NCBI RefSeq assembly: GCF_028618695.1
Contig: NZ_JAQIVI010000244.1
Location: forward strand, 1 to 14,875
Source: Natrinema soli
GTDB lineage: Archaea; Halobacteriota; Halobacteria; Halobacteriales; Natrialbaceae
Reading direction: 5' to 3'
DNA length: 14,875 nt
Shown here: piece after piece, positions 6,529 to 13,227 of the stretch
Layout: each line of letters opens with the position of its first letter
How positions within the stretch are numbered: position 1 is the first letter of the stretch
The notes under the pieces: generated by a model
Seen by the model: only the letters and a program-made list of their open reading frames with translations
What the model was told of the DNA's origin: nothing
Databases searched by the model: none
Program-made: the position numbers and the translations under genes

Positions 6529-6562
6529 GCTCGTGTCTACGAGCCGCTAGGACATATATCCA
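6529..6562 (-). promoter_or_regulatory. Promoter and operator-like palindrome of the HTH/partner operon
   Basis: On the minus strand the TATA-like GGATATATGTCC (about 6550-6561) is centred 28 bases before the ATG at 6528. Between them GCTCGT (6529-6534) and ACGAGC (6539-6544) form a perfect 6-bp inverted repeat with a four-base loop touching the start codon. This is a natural place for the HTH protein to repress its own operon. Confidence 0.55.
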
Positions 6563-6631
6563 AGGTACTGGAAATATATTTCTTCGCGTTGTGAGAACTG
6601 GGGTTGGCGCTACAAATAGACAGTGCTTCTC

Positions 6632-6667
6632 AGTTAACCAACACAGTAGGTTGTATGTTGGTTAACT
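6632..6667. repeat. Perfect 11-bp inverted repeat
   Basis: AGTTAACCAAC (6632-6642) and GTTGGTTAACT (6657-6667) are exact complements with a 14-base spacer. Each arm contains the palindrome GTTAAC. It lies between the divergent HTH/partner operon and the OsmC gene, about 100 bases from the former start and 270 from the latter. A dimeric DNA-binding protein site is the simplest reading. Confidence 0.65.
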
Positions 6668-6739
6668 TGGTGCAGAAATCCAGATCTCGACGTTCACTAG
6701 CCAGACAACTCACCGAGTTCACTCAGTACTGGAGTCCCT

Positions 6740-6753
6740 TCTCCACGTGGAGA
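6740..6753. repeat. Perfect 14-bp palindrome
   Basis: TCTCCACGTGGAGA is fully self-complementary with no spacer, a form typical of a regulator site. No gene or promoter overlaps it. Confidence 0.5.
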
Positions 6754-6825
6754 CCCTAGAATGCAATTGTTCCTATCGGGACGCTTGTCGTAAAACCATT
6801 TCCGCGATGAGTCAGCGACTCCCTG

Positions 6826-6858
6826 CTTGCAGCCGGTGCCCCGTTCATCGGCTGCAAG
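6826..6858. repeat. 10-bp hairpin stem with 13-base loop
   Basis: CTTGCAGCCG (6826-6835) and CGGCTGCAAG (6849-6858) are exact complements. The GC-rich stem could fold in RNA or single-stranded DNA. No T-run follows. It lies 81 bases before the OsmC-like gene. A subterminal hairpin of a decayed IS200/IS605-type element or a leader RNA element are possible; neither is supported by neighbouring sequence. Confidence 0.55.
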
Positions 6859-6939
6859 ACGGTCAGTGGTTACCCAAATTTCACTAGATGCCTACATTAT
6901 CCACACATCCGTTTCATCTGGTGCAGGTAGAAACATATC

Positions 6940-7500
6940 ATGACTAGCAACCACGGGGTAGATGTAGAGCAACTCGGCCACGCGGTCGAAGCAATCACAG
7001 AAGACCCAGAGACTGGCCGATTCAGATTCCGGGCAGAAACAGAATGGACTGACGGTCTGCAATGTGTAACCGCGATCGACGATTTCGATCAGGCCGATGA
7101 GCGAATTCACACCCAGGAGTTCCAGATCGAAGGTGATGAACCAGAGCAAATACTCGGTAAGCGGACGGCACCGAACGCGGTCGAGCTCCTGCTCGCCGCC
7201 CTCGGATCGTGCCTGAGCGTCGGCTACGCGGCAAACGCTGCCGCCATGGACATCGAACTCAACAACCTCCGGTTTGAACTCGAAGGTGACGTTGACCTCC
7301 GGGGGTTCCTCGGTATCTCCGAGGACGTTCGCCCTGGGTACAGCACGGTAACCTGCACTGCGTACATAGACGCGGACGCGTCGGGGGAGAAACTCGCCGA
7401 GCTACGGGACCGCGTCGAAACAACCTCCCCGTTGATGGATAACATCATGAATGCTGTCCCGCTCGAAACTGACGTCGTTTCCGAACGAAGGAGTGGATAG
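6940..7500 (+). CDS. OsmC family protein lacking the second redox cysteine
   Basis: The 186-residue protein has the OsmC/Ohr layout: an N-terminal strand region (RFRFRAETEWTDG, 27-39), the central helix APNAVELLLAALGSCLSVGY (77-96) with the first peroxidatic-type Cys C91 and E82, and a C-terminal sheet ending TSPLMDNIMNAVPLE (162-176). Family members with thiol peroxidase activity have a second Cys in the CP/CSP motif of the last part; here that position is S163, so a classical Cys-Cys peroxidase cycle is unlikely. Other Cys are C42 and C139. Such Ser-containing OsmC relatives are common in archaea. The stop TAG is two bases before the next ATG, so it forms an operon with the ArsM-like gene. 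It probably acts in the cytoplasm in oxidative, sulfur or metalloid stress. Confidence 0.87.
   Translation: MTSNHGVDVEQLGHAVEAITEDPETGRFRFRAETEWTDGLQCVTAIDDFDQADERIHTQEFQIEGDEPEQILGKRTAPNAVELLLAALGSCLSVGYAANAAAMDIELNNLRFELEGDVDLRGFLGISEDVRPGYSTVTCTAYIDADASGEKLAELRDRVETTSPLMDNIMNAVPLETDVVSERRSG
7490..7493 (+). promoter_or_regulatory. Ribosome binding site of the ArsM-like gene
   Basis: GGAG within GAAGGAGTG lies inside the end of the OsmC gene, nine bases before the ATG at 7503. This supports that start and translational coupling. Most other genes here look leaderless, so a Shine-Dalgarno is expected only for internal genes like this one. Confidence 0.5.
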
Positions 7501-7502
7501 GA

Positions 7503-8273
7503 ATGTCAAAATCACTTGACGTTGACAAACTAGAGCGGGAGGTCAAGACTGTCTACCGAAACGTCGCAGAGGCTCCGACCGACGAGTATCACTTCGAGAT
7601 GGGACGCCCGCTGGCAGAACGTCTCGGCTATCCGGCTTCAGATCTCGATCAGGTACCTGCGGAGGCTATCGAGTCCTTCGCCGGAGTGGGATATCACTTC
7701 GACCTCGCCGACCTTCAGGAGGGGGATGACGTGCTCGACCTCGGCAGCGGTTCGGGGACGGACGTGTTCGTCGCGGCACTTCACGTCGGCGACGCCGGGA
7801 GCGTGACGGGGCTGGATATGACTGACGAGCAACTGGAGAAGGCACGGCGACTGCGTGACGAGGCCGGGTTAGAGAACGTCTCGTTCGAGCAGGGGTATAT
7901 CGAGGACCTTCCGTTCGCGGACGGGACGTTCGATGTCGTGGTCTCGAACGGTGTTATCAATCTCTCCGCGGAGAAGGATCACGTCTTCACGGAGGTGAGT
8001 GGCGTACTCAGGCCAGAGGGTCGGTTGGCAGTCTCGGATATCATTACTGAGACTCAAATGCCTGACAGCATCAAGACCAACGCGGATATCTGGGCGGCGT
8101 GCATCGGCGGGGCTGAACAGGTCAACGACTATACCGACATGATCGAGACGCCCAGCTTCGAGGTTGTTGAGGTCAGGGAGAATCCGCAGTACGAATTCAT
8201 CTCCGAGCAAGCGCAGGGGGCGTGCCAGAAGTACGGGGTAAAGAGCATCTCGCTCGGCGCCCACAAATTCTAA
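7503..8273 (+). CDS. ArsM-like SAM-dependent methyltransferase
   Basis: The 256-residue protein is a class I methyltransferase of the arsenite methyltransferase type. Motif I is VLDLGSGSGTD (77-87), the acidic ribose-binding residue sits in TGLDMTDEQLEKA (102-114), and PFADGTFDVVVSNGVINL (137-154) is the characteristic ArsM segment, followed by LRPEGRLAVSDI (169-180). Only two cysteines exist: C200 in AACIGGAEQ, which matches the conserved C174 of algal ArsM, and C241 in GACQKYG, possibly the third ArsM Cys. The first conserved Cys, normally in a GLGCGNP motif before motif I, is replaced by GVGYHF (61-66). From the literature as I recall it, loss of that Cys blocks methylation of arsenite but not of methylarsenite. 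The gene is coupled to the OsmC gene; no arsenic resistance genes are nearby. Substrates other than arsenic remain possible. Confidence 0.8.
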   Translation: MSKSLDVDKLEREVKTVYRNVAEAPTDEYHFEMGRPLAERLGYPASDLDQVPAEAIESFAGVGYHFDLADLQEGDDVLDLGSGSGTDVFVAALHVGDAGSVTGLDMTDEQLEKARRLRDEAGLENVSFEQGYIEDLPFADGTFDVVVSNGVINLSAEKDHVFTEVSGVLRPEGRLAVSDIITETQMPDSIKTNADIWAACIGGAEQVNDYTDMIETPSFEVVEVRENPQYEFISEQAQGACQKYGVKSISLGAHKF

Positions 8274-8290
8274 AATGTACTTTGCCCGTT

Positions 8291-8303
8291 CTCGTCTTTT
8301 TGT
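8291..8303 (+). terminator. T-run between the two methyltransferase genes
   Basis: CTCGTCTTTTT ends in five T (8297-8301), 24 bases after the ArsM-like stop. It may end part of the OsmC/ArsM-like transcripts. The next gene starts 20 bases later with no obvious TATA box in between, so some read-through is likely. Confidence 0.35.
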
Positions 8304-8321
8304 GACAACGGACACGGGACT

Positions 8322-9398
8322 ATGACAACAGAAACCAAAACAGACCCGATCGATGAACAGAAACTGAACAAACTTGTGGAGACGTCGCTCGTCGACCTCA
8401 GTGCGACAGTTCACGCCGCGCTGGCCGTTATCGGTGACGAACTCGGTCTCTATGCGGCACTAGACGAGGCGGGACCGCTCACGTCCGCCAAGTTGGCCGA
8501 GGAGACGAACACCGCGGAACGGTACGTCCGCGAATGGCTGCGCTCGCAGGCCGCTGGCGAGTACGTGACCTACGACCCCGAGACCGACCGGTACCATCTC
8601 TCCCCCGAGCAGGCGTACGTGTTAGCCGACGAGGAGAGTCCAGTGTTCATGCCGGGCGCGTTCCAGCTGGTCGCGTCGGCGTCCATGATCGGACCCGACC
8701 TCCGCGAAGCGTTTCGGACTGGAGAAGGTATCGGCTGGCACGAACACGACGATGACGTCTTTCACGGTACTGAACGCTTCTTCGGACCGTCCTACGGAGC
8801 CTTCCTGATCGACTGGATCGAGGCACTCGAGGATGTCGATGAGAAGCTGAAAGCAGGCGGGCGGATCGTTGACGTCGGCTGTGGCCATGGGGCACCGACG
8901 ATTCGTATCGCCGAAGCGTACCCCGACTCGACGGTTGTCGGCATCGACTACCACGAGACGTCGATTGCGGTGGCGCGCGAGCGGGCAGAAGCCGCTGGCG
9001 TCGCCGACCGAGTCGACTTCGAAGTGGCGACCGCGTCTGAATACGACGGGGCCGATTACGACCTCGTGACGATGTTTAACTGCTTCCACGACATGGGCGA
9101 TCCTGTCGGTGTGGCGGCCCACGTCCGGGAGACGGTCGCCGACGACGGTGCATGGATGATTGTGGAGCCCTATGCCGAGGACCGGGTCGAAGACAATCTC
9201 ACTCCGTTTGGCCGTCTCGCATACTCGATCTCGACGGTGGCCTGTACGCCGAATTCGCTGAGTCAGGATGTCGGCTACGGGCTCGGCGCACAAGCGGGTG
9301 AGGAGCAGACTCGTAAAGTCGTCACTGGGGGTGGATTTACGCGATTCCGCCGCGCGGCTGAGACGTCGACCAGTCTGGTCTTTGAAGCGAAGCCATGA
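8322..9398 (+). CDS. Class I SAM-dependent methyltransferase with N-terminal winged helix (Rv2258c-like)
   Basis: The 358-residue protein has a helical/winged-helix N-terminal domain (about 20-110: ATVHAALAVIGDELGLYAAL, then LTSAKLAEETNTAERYVREW and YHLSPEQAYVL), a linker with FHGTERFFGPSYGAFLIDWI (147-166), and a Rossmann methyltransferase domain. The domain has motif I IVDVGCGHG (182-190), VVGIDYHETSI (205-215) and YDLVTMFNCFHDMGDP (246-261). The order matches the Mycobacterium Rv2258c-type small-molecule methyltransferases, whose N-terminal wing is a dimerisation domain rather than a DNA-binding one. The substrate is not evident. The gene lies 48 bases after the ArsM-like gene in the same direction, so the two methyltransferases and OsmC probably share a job. 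It ends at a hairpin facing the convergent HTH gene. Confidence 0.83.
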   Translation: MTTETKTDPIDEQKLNKLVETSLVDLSATVHAALAVIGDELGLYAALDEAGPLTSAKLAEETNTAERYVREWLRSQAAGEYVTYDPETDRYHLSPEQAYVLADEESPVFMPGAFQLVASASMIGPDLREAFRTGEGIGWHEHDDDVFHGTERFFGPSYGAFLIDWIEALEDVDEKLKAGGRIVDVGCGHGAPTIRIAEAYPDSTVVGIDYHETSIAVARERAEAAGVADRVDFEVATASEYDGADYDLVTMFNCFHDMGDPVGVAAHVRETVADDGAWMIVEPYAEDRVEDNLTPFGRLAYSISTVACTPNSLSQDVGYGLGAQAGEEQTRKVVTGGGFTRFRRAAETSTSLVFEAKP

Positions 9399-9559
9399 CA
9401 CCGTGATACATTTGTTTGACCAATGAGGAACCGTACTCGCCGATTTGAGTGTCCTCATATCTCTGCGGACGAATTCTTCTCCATCTGCTCGAGAAAACGC
9501 GTCGCCCCATCATCACCTTCGGTCATCAGCTGCTATTATCATTCACAACACTACGGACG

Positions 9560-9578
9560 TTGTTGTCTATCACAACAA
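9560..9578. terminator. Hairpin in the convergent region
   Basis: TTGTTGT (9560-9566) and ACAACAA (9572-9578) pair perfectly around a five-base loop, between the convergent methyltransferase and HTH genes (9399-9617). Such a stem with U-rich arms could end transcription from either side. The rest of the gap shows no gene. Confidence 0.45.
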
Positions 9579-9617
9579 TTAATTCGCGTTCGCTCGCAAC
9601 CGGCGCGGGTGAATTCG

Positions 9618-10145
9618 TCAGAAACAAGAAGAAAGTGCTTGCTGCTCGAGCGGCGGACCCATCTGTACCGTCCGGTTGTTTCTGGTAGATTCTGTCGCTG
9701 TAAGTGTAACCGCTAGTCGCAGCCACGGACCAACCATCGAATGCTCGAGTAGGCGTAGCGGATCCGGCGGCCAAAAGAGAATACCCCCCAGTGGGTCGTC
9801 AGGATCGCCGTACCGATCTAGTGGCAAAATCGTCTCGAGAAACGCATCAGCTGTGTCGAGGAGCGTCTGGATCCCCTCGAGGATGGCCGGAACAACGGGC
9901 TCGCGGCGTTCGGCGCTGGTTTTGAACGGTAGCGTTAGACGATACCCGTTTTCGTCGACACGGATGAGATCGAGTGCCTCGAGTCGGTCGCGGTAGTTTC
10001 TGACCGTCCGTACCGAGACACCCGCTCGATCGGCAAGCTCGCGTTGTAATAGTCGGTGCTCAGCCGTGAGCAGCGTGTGGACGATTCGGCCAACGGCCGG
10101 TTGGAGGTCGGGGAGTAAAGGGCTCTCAAGCGGCTCGAGGGACAC
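9618..10145 (-). CDS. HTH-domain transcriptional regulator, haloarchaeal family of unknown ligand
   Basis: The 175-residue protein has an N-terminal helix-turn-helix: HRLLQRELADRAGVSVRTVR (30-49) followed by NYRDRLEALDLIRVDENGYRL (50-70, of which R52, L55, G67 fit a recognition helix and wing). Residues 80-175 form an uncharacterised domain with GIQTLLDTADAFLETI (91-106), DPDDPLGGILFWPPDPLRLL (114-133) and a C-terminal MGPPLEQQAL. The start is a GTG: no ATG exists in frame, and a TATA box about 24 bases upstream fits a leaderless message. A palindrome between box and start suggests self-control. A 5'-truncated paralogue lies at 5101-5430, so this gene type has been duplicated in the region. 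It may regulate one of the divergent or convergent neighbours; no target can be named. Confidence 0.7.
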   Translation of the reverse strand: MSLEPLESPLLPDLQPAVGRIVHTLLTAEHRLLQRELADRAGVSVRTVRNYRDRLEALDLIRVDENGYRLTLPFKTSAERREPVVPAILEGIQTLLDTADAFLETILPLDRYGDPDDPLGGILFWPPDPLRLLEHSMVGPWLRLAVTLTATESTRNNRTVQMGPPLEQQALSSCF

Positions 10146-10151
10146 ATCCCG

Positions 10152-10174
10152 CTGATCTATATCAGGATATAACC
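10152..10174 (-). promoter_or_regulatory. Promoter of the HTH regulator with a palindrome
   Basis: On the minus strand the TATA-like GGTTATATCC (10166-10174 region) is centred about 24 bases before the GTG at 10145. CTGAT (10152-10156) and ATCAG (10161-10165) form an inverted repeat around CTAT, next to the box on its downstream side, a likely autoregulatory site. Confidence 0.5.
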
Positions 10175-10388
10175 GACGATCCCCGTCGAACTAGGCGATC
10201 TCCTGGCTTGAGCGGACAACCGGGTCGGAGCCATTTACGTGATGGGAGAGGAAGGATCTCGGCTACCGCTGGCGAAACCATCGCTTTGATCGGTGGTAAT
10301 GATTTGTGAATCCGTCCTCACCGATTAGACATACCGCGCTATCCGCTACGGGTATCGCTCCTCACCATTCGGTCCGTTCGTCGTGGGG

Positions 10389-10397
10389 TGTAAATAA
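10389..10397 (+). promoter_or_regulatory. Weak TATA-like box for the copper-binding protein gene
   Basis: TGTAAATAA is centred about 36 bases before the ATG at 10430, so transcription would start near 10420 with a short leader. The remaining part of the 10146-10429 gap shows no gene. Confidence 0.4.
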
Positions 10398-10429
10398 CAA
10401 AACTCATCGCCACTGACCGTTCGATCGCA

Positions 10430-10783
10430 ATGGCACTGACCCAGATCGACCACGTCGGCGAAAGCGAGGAGATGCAAGAGTGTATCGACAGCTGCTTCGA
10501 ATGCACCCAGGCCTGCGAGTGGTGTGCCGACGAGTGCGCCAGCGAGGGCGAGGAGATGGCCGAGTGTCTACGGCTCTGCAGGGACGTCGCTGACCTAGCG
10601 ACCATGCATGCACGGTTCATGGTCCGTAATTCCGACTACAGCTCGGATCTCGCCGCGATCACCGCCGACGCCTGCGAGGAGTGCGCTGACGAGTGCGAGC
10701 AACACGACGCCGAACACTGTCAGGTCTGTGCGGACGTCCTCCGCGACTGTGCAGAGACCTGCCGGAACATGGCTTCGGCCTGA
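10430..10783 (+). CDS. Four-helix bundle copper-binding protein (Csp/DUF326-like)
   Basis: The 117-residue protein contains 15 cysteines: C18, C22, C25, C29, C32, C36, C46, C50, C82, C85, C89, C97, C100, C107 and C111. Most are spaced three or four residues apart, so they line the inside of helices, as in the copper storage proteins Csp1/Csp3, which hold many Cu(I) ions in a four-helix bundle. The helices are about 12-36, 41-66, 72-91 and 94-115. The absence of a signal peptide suggests a cytosolic Csp3-like form. The protein is acidic, as expected for a halophile. It opens the plus-strand cluster with SPW and VKOR membrane proteins, 72 bases before the SPW gene, and may protect cytosolic proteins from copper or buffer it. 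The metal itself is inferred from the family. Confidence 0.88.
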   Translation: MALTQIDHVGESEEMQECIDSCFECTQACEWCADECASEGEEMAECLRLCRDVADLATMHARFMVRNSDYSSDLAAITADACEECADECEQHDAEHCQVCADVLRDCAETCRNMASA

Positions 10784-10855
10784 AATCGCTGTTCACTCCG
10801 TTTCGTGGCTCCAAACGCAACTCGCTCTCGATCGAGACAAACACGAGCGCCGATC

Positions 10856-11221
10856 ATGGACACAACGACGAAGTTGACAGTAGCCGGTAACGGCGTGCTC
10901 GGCTGCTGGTTGATCGCGGCTCCGTTCGTTCTCGATACGCCAGTGGTCGGTCACTGGAACGATGTCATTGTCGGCGCTGCGGTCATCCTCGTTGCCGGCT
11001 ATAACTACGCTAGGGCAGTCAGACGGCGACCTGTAAGCGCGACCGGCGCGGGTCTCATCGCGATCCTCGGACTCTGGCTCGTCGTCGCGCCGTTTGCACT
11101 CGGTCTCGAGGGCGTGGCGCTGTAGAACAACGTTGTCTCGGGCACGCTCATGGCGAGTTTCGGGAGCTACAACGCGTACGTCGCTGGCACTACCCCGGAC
11201 TTTCGAGCGACTGCCCAATAG
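10856..11221 (+). pseudogene. SPW-repeat membrane protein interrupted by a TAG stop
   Basis: From the ATG at 10856 the frame gives 89 residues: one SPW-type repeat (GVLGCWLIAAPFVLD, then HWNDVIVGAAVILVAGYNYA) and the start of a second (GAGLIAILGLWLVVAPFALGLEGVAL) before TAG at 11123-11125. The same frame then continues NNVVSGTLMASFGSYNAYVA and ends at TAG 11219-11221. In SPW repeats the codon before NN(V/I)(V/L)SG is normally Trp, and the first repeat has HWNDVIVG, so a TGG-to-TAG change explains the stop. The restored product would have 121 residues and four membrane segments. The mutation may be recent, since nothing else in the tail has decayed. The shortened protein may still insert in the membrane. 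The full-length neighbour at 13228 carries the same repeats. Confidence 0.8.
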
Positions 11222-11314
11222 GAAAGACGAGCGATGACTAGAGATGAACCGGTTATCAACGATCGGCGATCGATCCGTGCGTAACGTAGCGGCGATCCGA
11301 CCTTCACAGAGATC

Positions 11315-13210
11315 ATGCAGTACAAATCCCTCGAGGAATACGGCGTGATCGGTGACGAGAACACCGTCGCGTTAGTCGGTCGCGACGGTTCGATTGACTG
11401 GTGTCCGTTCCCGCACGTCGAGTCGCCGAGTGTCTTCGCCGCGATACTCGATGCTGACCGCGGCGGCCACTTCGCTGTGCGGCCGACGCAGTCGTTCGAA
11501 TCCGTCCAGCAGTATCGCGACCGCACCAACGTCCTCGAGACGACGTTTCAGACCGCCGGCGGCAGCGCAACGGTGACGGATTTCATGCCCGTTGCCGAGG
11601 CGACCGAATCCGTGGCGGGCGACCGATCACCAGCCGTCTATCGGAAACTGAGCTGCGAGGACGGTTCGCTCGAACTCGCGGTCGCGTTCGAACCGCGATT
11701 CGACTACGCGCGGGACGTGCCCGATGTCGAACCGGCGAGCGAAGGCGTCGTCGCGGTCGACGACGAGCGAGTGATCGTATCCAGCAACGTTCCACTCGAG
11801 CCGTCGGCCGACGGCCACGCCGCTGACGCGACCGTGACGCTCGAGGCCGGCGAGACGTGCTGGCTGGTGCTGAGCTACGGCGAGGCGGTCCCACACGAGC
11901 CGTCGTGCCATCAGGAGATGCTCACCGATACCGTCGATTACTGGCGGGAGTGGGTGCACGACTGTGACGGGACCGACTGCCCCGTCGGCGGCCCGTGGCA
12001 CGACTTCGCAGTCCGGTCGTCGCTCGTCCTCAAACTCCTCCTCCACCGGGAGAGCGGTGCCGTGTGTGCGGCCCCGACAACGTCGCTGCCCGAGGACCTC
12101 GGTGGCGTCCGCAACTGGGACTATCGATTCAACTGGATCCGCGACGCGGCCTTCACGGTCCGGGTGCTCTCGGAACTCGGTCATCTCGAGGAGGCCCGCT
12201 CGTACTTTGAACTCTGTCTCGATCACTGTCGCCGCCACGACCCCGAAGCAATGCCACCGGTTTACGGCCTCCACGGCGAAGAGGTCCCCGACGAAACGGT
12301 CCTCGATCACTTGAGCGGGTACGAGGGATCGGCCCCCGTTCGTATCGGCAACGCGGCCAAGAACCAACAGCAACTCGACGTCTACGGGGAACTGATCCTC
12401 GCAATCTACGAGAGTATCCGCTACGGCGAGCCGATGACGTACGACGATTGGTCGGTGATACGAGACCTCATCGACTACGTCTGCGAGGAATGGGACGAGC
12501 CCGACGCCGGCATCTGGGAGGTTCGATCGGACTACGAACAGTTCGTCTACTCAAAGGTGATGTGCTGGACGGCCCTGGATCGAGGGATCGAACTTGCCGA
12601 AGTGGCCGACGACCTTTCGGCGCCGATTGAGCGCTGGCGGACGTGCCGCGAGAACATTCGCCGAGCGATCCTCGAGCGGGGGTACAGCGAGGAAGCGGAC
12701 AGTTTCGTGCGATCGTTCAGCGACGGGGAGGTACTCGACGCGTCGAATCTCCTCATCCCGATCGTCGGATTCCTCCCGACCGACGACGCTCGCGTACAGG
12801 GGACGATCGACGCGACGATCGAGCACCTGACCACCGACGACGGTCTCGTCCGGCGCTACGAGGGTGATGACGGGCTCCCTGGCGAAGCGAGTCCGTTTGT
12901 CGTCTGCTCGTTCTGGCTCGTGAGTGCATTGGCGCTCTCGGGACGGACCGACGAGGCGAGAGAGCGCTTCGAGGCGATTCTCGACTACGCCAGTCCGCTC
13001 GGATTGCTGGCGGAAGGGATCGATCCAGACTCCGGTGAACAGCGCGGGAACATCCCGCAGGCGTACAGTCACATTGGACTGCTCAACAGTGCGCTCTATC
13101 TCGCCGCCGACGACTCGAGTGGCGAGTCGGTAGCGCTCGGACGCAACGAGTCGCTTCGAGATAGTGACTCGAGCGGGGCGATCGTCCGCCGGCCGAACGA
13201 GCGCGAGTGA
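11315..13210 (+). CDS. Glycoside hydrolase family 15 protein (glucoamylase/trehalase type)
   Basis: The 631-residue protein has the two-domain GH15 layout. The N-terminal beta domain begins YKSLEEYGVIGDENTVALVG (3-22) with GRDGSIDWCPFP (22-33). The alpha/alpha-barrel has the signature NWDYRFNWIRDAAFT (267-281), GNAAKNQQQLDVYGEL (345-360), DAGIWEVR (397-404) with the probable general acid E402, and LLAEGIDPDSGEQRGNIPQA (564-583) with the probable base E567. Such enzymes release glucose from alpha-glucans or, in mycobacterial and archaeal members, from trehalose. No signal peptide is visible, so it is cytosolic; with no sugar transporter in the window, storage glucan or trehalose is the likely substrate. 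The last 30 residues are low-complexity Ser/Asp/Glu. The start is the first ATG after a 93-base gap. The stop overlaps or closely precedes the next start, so it is in an operon with the SPW-VKOR gene. Confidence 0.9.
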   Translation: MQYKSLEEYGVIGDENTVALVGRDGSIDWCPFPHVESPSVFAAILDADRGGHFAVRPTQSFESVQQYRDRTNVLETTFQTAGGSATVTDFMPVAEATESVAGDRSPAVYRKLSCEDGSLELAVAFEPRFDYARDVPDVEPASEGVVAVDDERVIVSSNVPLEPSADGHAADATVTLEAGETCWLVLSYGEAVPHEPSCHQEMLTDTVDYWREWVHDCDGTDCPVGGPWHDFAVRSSLVLKLLLHRESGAVCAAPTTSLPEDLGGVRNWDYRFNWIRDAAFTVRVLSELGHLEEARSYFELCLDHCRRHDPEAMPPVYGLHGEEVPDETVLDHLSGYEGSAPVRIGNAAKNQQQLDVYGELILAIYESIRYGEPMTYDDWSVIRDLIDYVCEEWDEPDAGIWEVRSDYEQFVYSKVMCWTALDRGIELAEVADDLSAPIERWRTCRENIRRAILERGYSEEADSFVRSFSDGEVLDASNLLIPIVGFLPTDDARVQGTIDATIEHLTTDDGLVRRYEGDDGLPGEASPFVVCSFWLVSALALSGRTDEARERFEAILDYASPLGLLAEGIDPDSGEQRGNIPQAYSHIGLLNSALYLAADDSSGESVALGRNESLRDSDSSGAIVRRPNERE

Positions 13211-13227
13211 GAGGCAAAGAAATACCA

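Larger units (their letters stand above)
6563..6939. other. Non-coding stretch with several palindromes
   Basis: No convincing gene is present. The stretch holds three clear inverted repeats (6632-6667, 6740-6753, 6826-6858), plus a near-palindrome ACTC-AGTACT-GGAGT at 6721-6735. The promoter of the OsmC-like gene should lie at its right end, where ACATTATCC (6893-6901) is a weak TATA-like candidate. Confidence 0.5.

Noticed and set aside
6826..6858. Hairpin as part of a tRNA or as a rho-independent-style terminator
   Set aside because: No cloverleaf arms or TTC loop nearby, no T-run after the stem, and no gene ends just before it.
7503..8273. Naming the methyltransferase arsM outright
   Set aside because: The first conserved arsenic-binding cysteine is missing and no arsenic genes flank it, so only ArsM-like is justified.
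8622..9458. A 278-codon minus-strand frame opposite the second methyltransferase
   Set aside because: The plus strand carries clear SAM-binding motifs; the minus frame has a composition typical of an antisense shadow.
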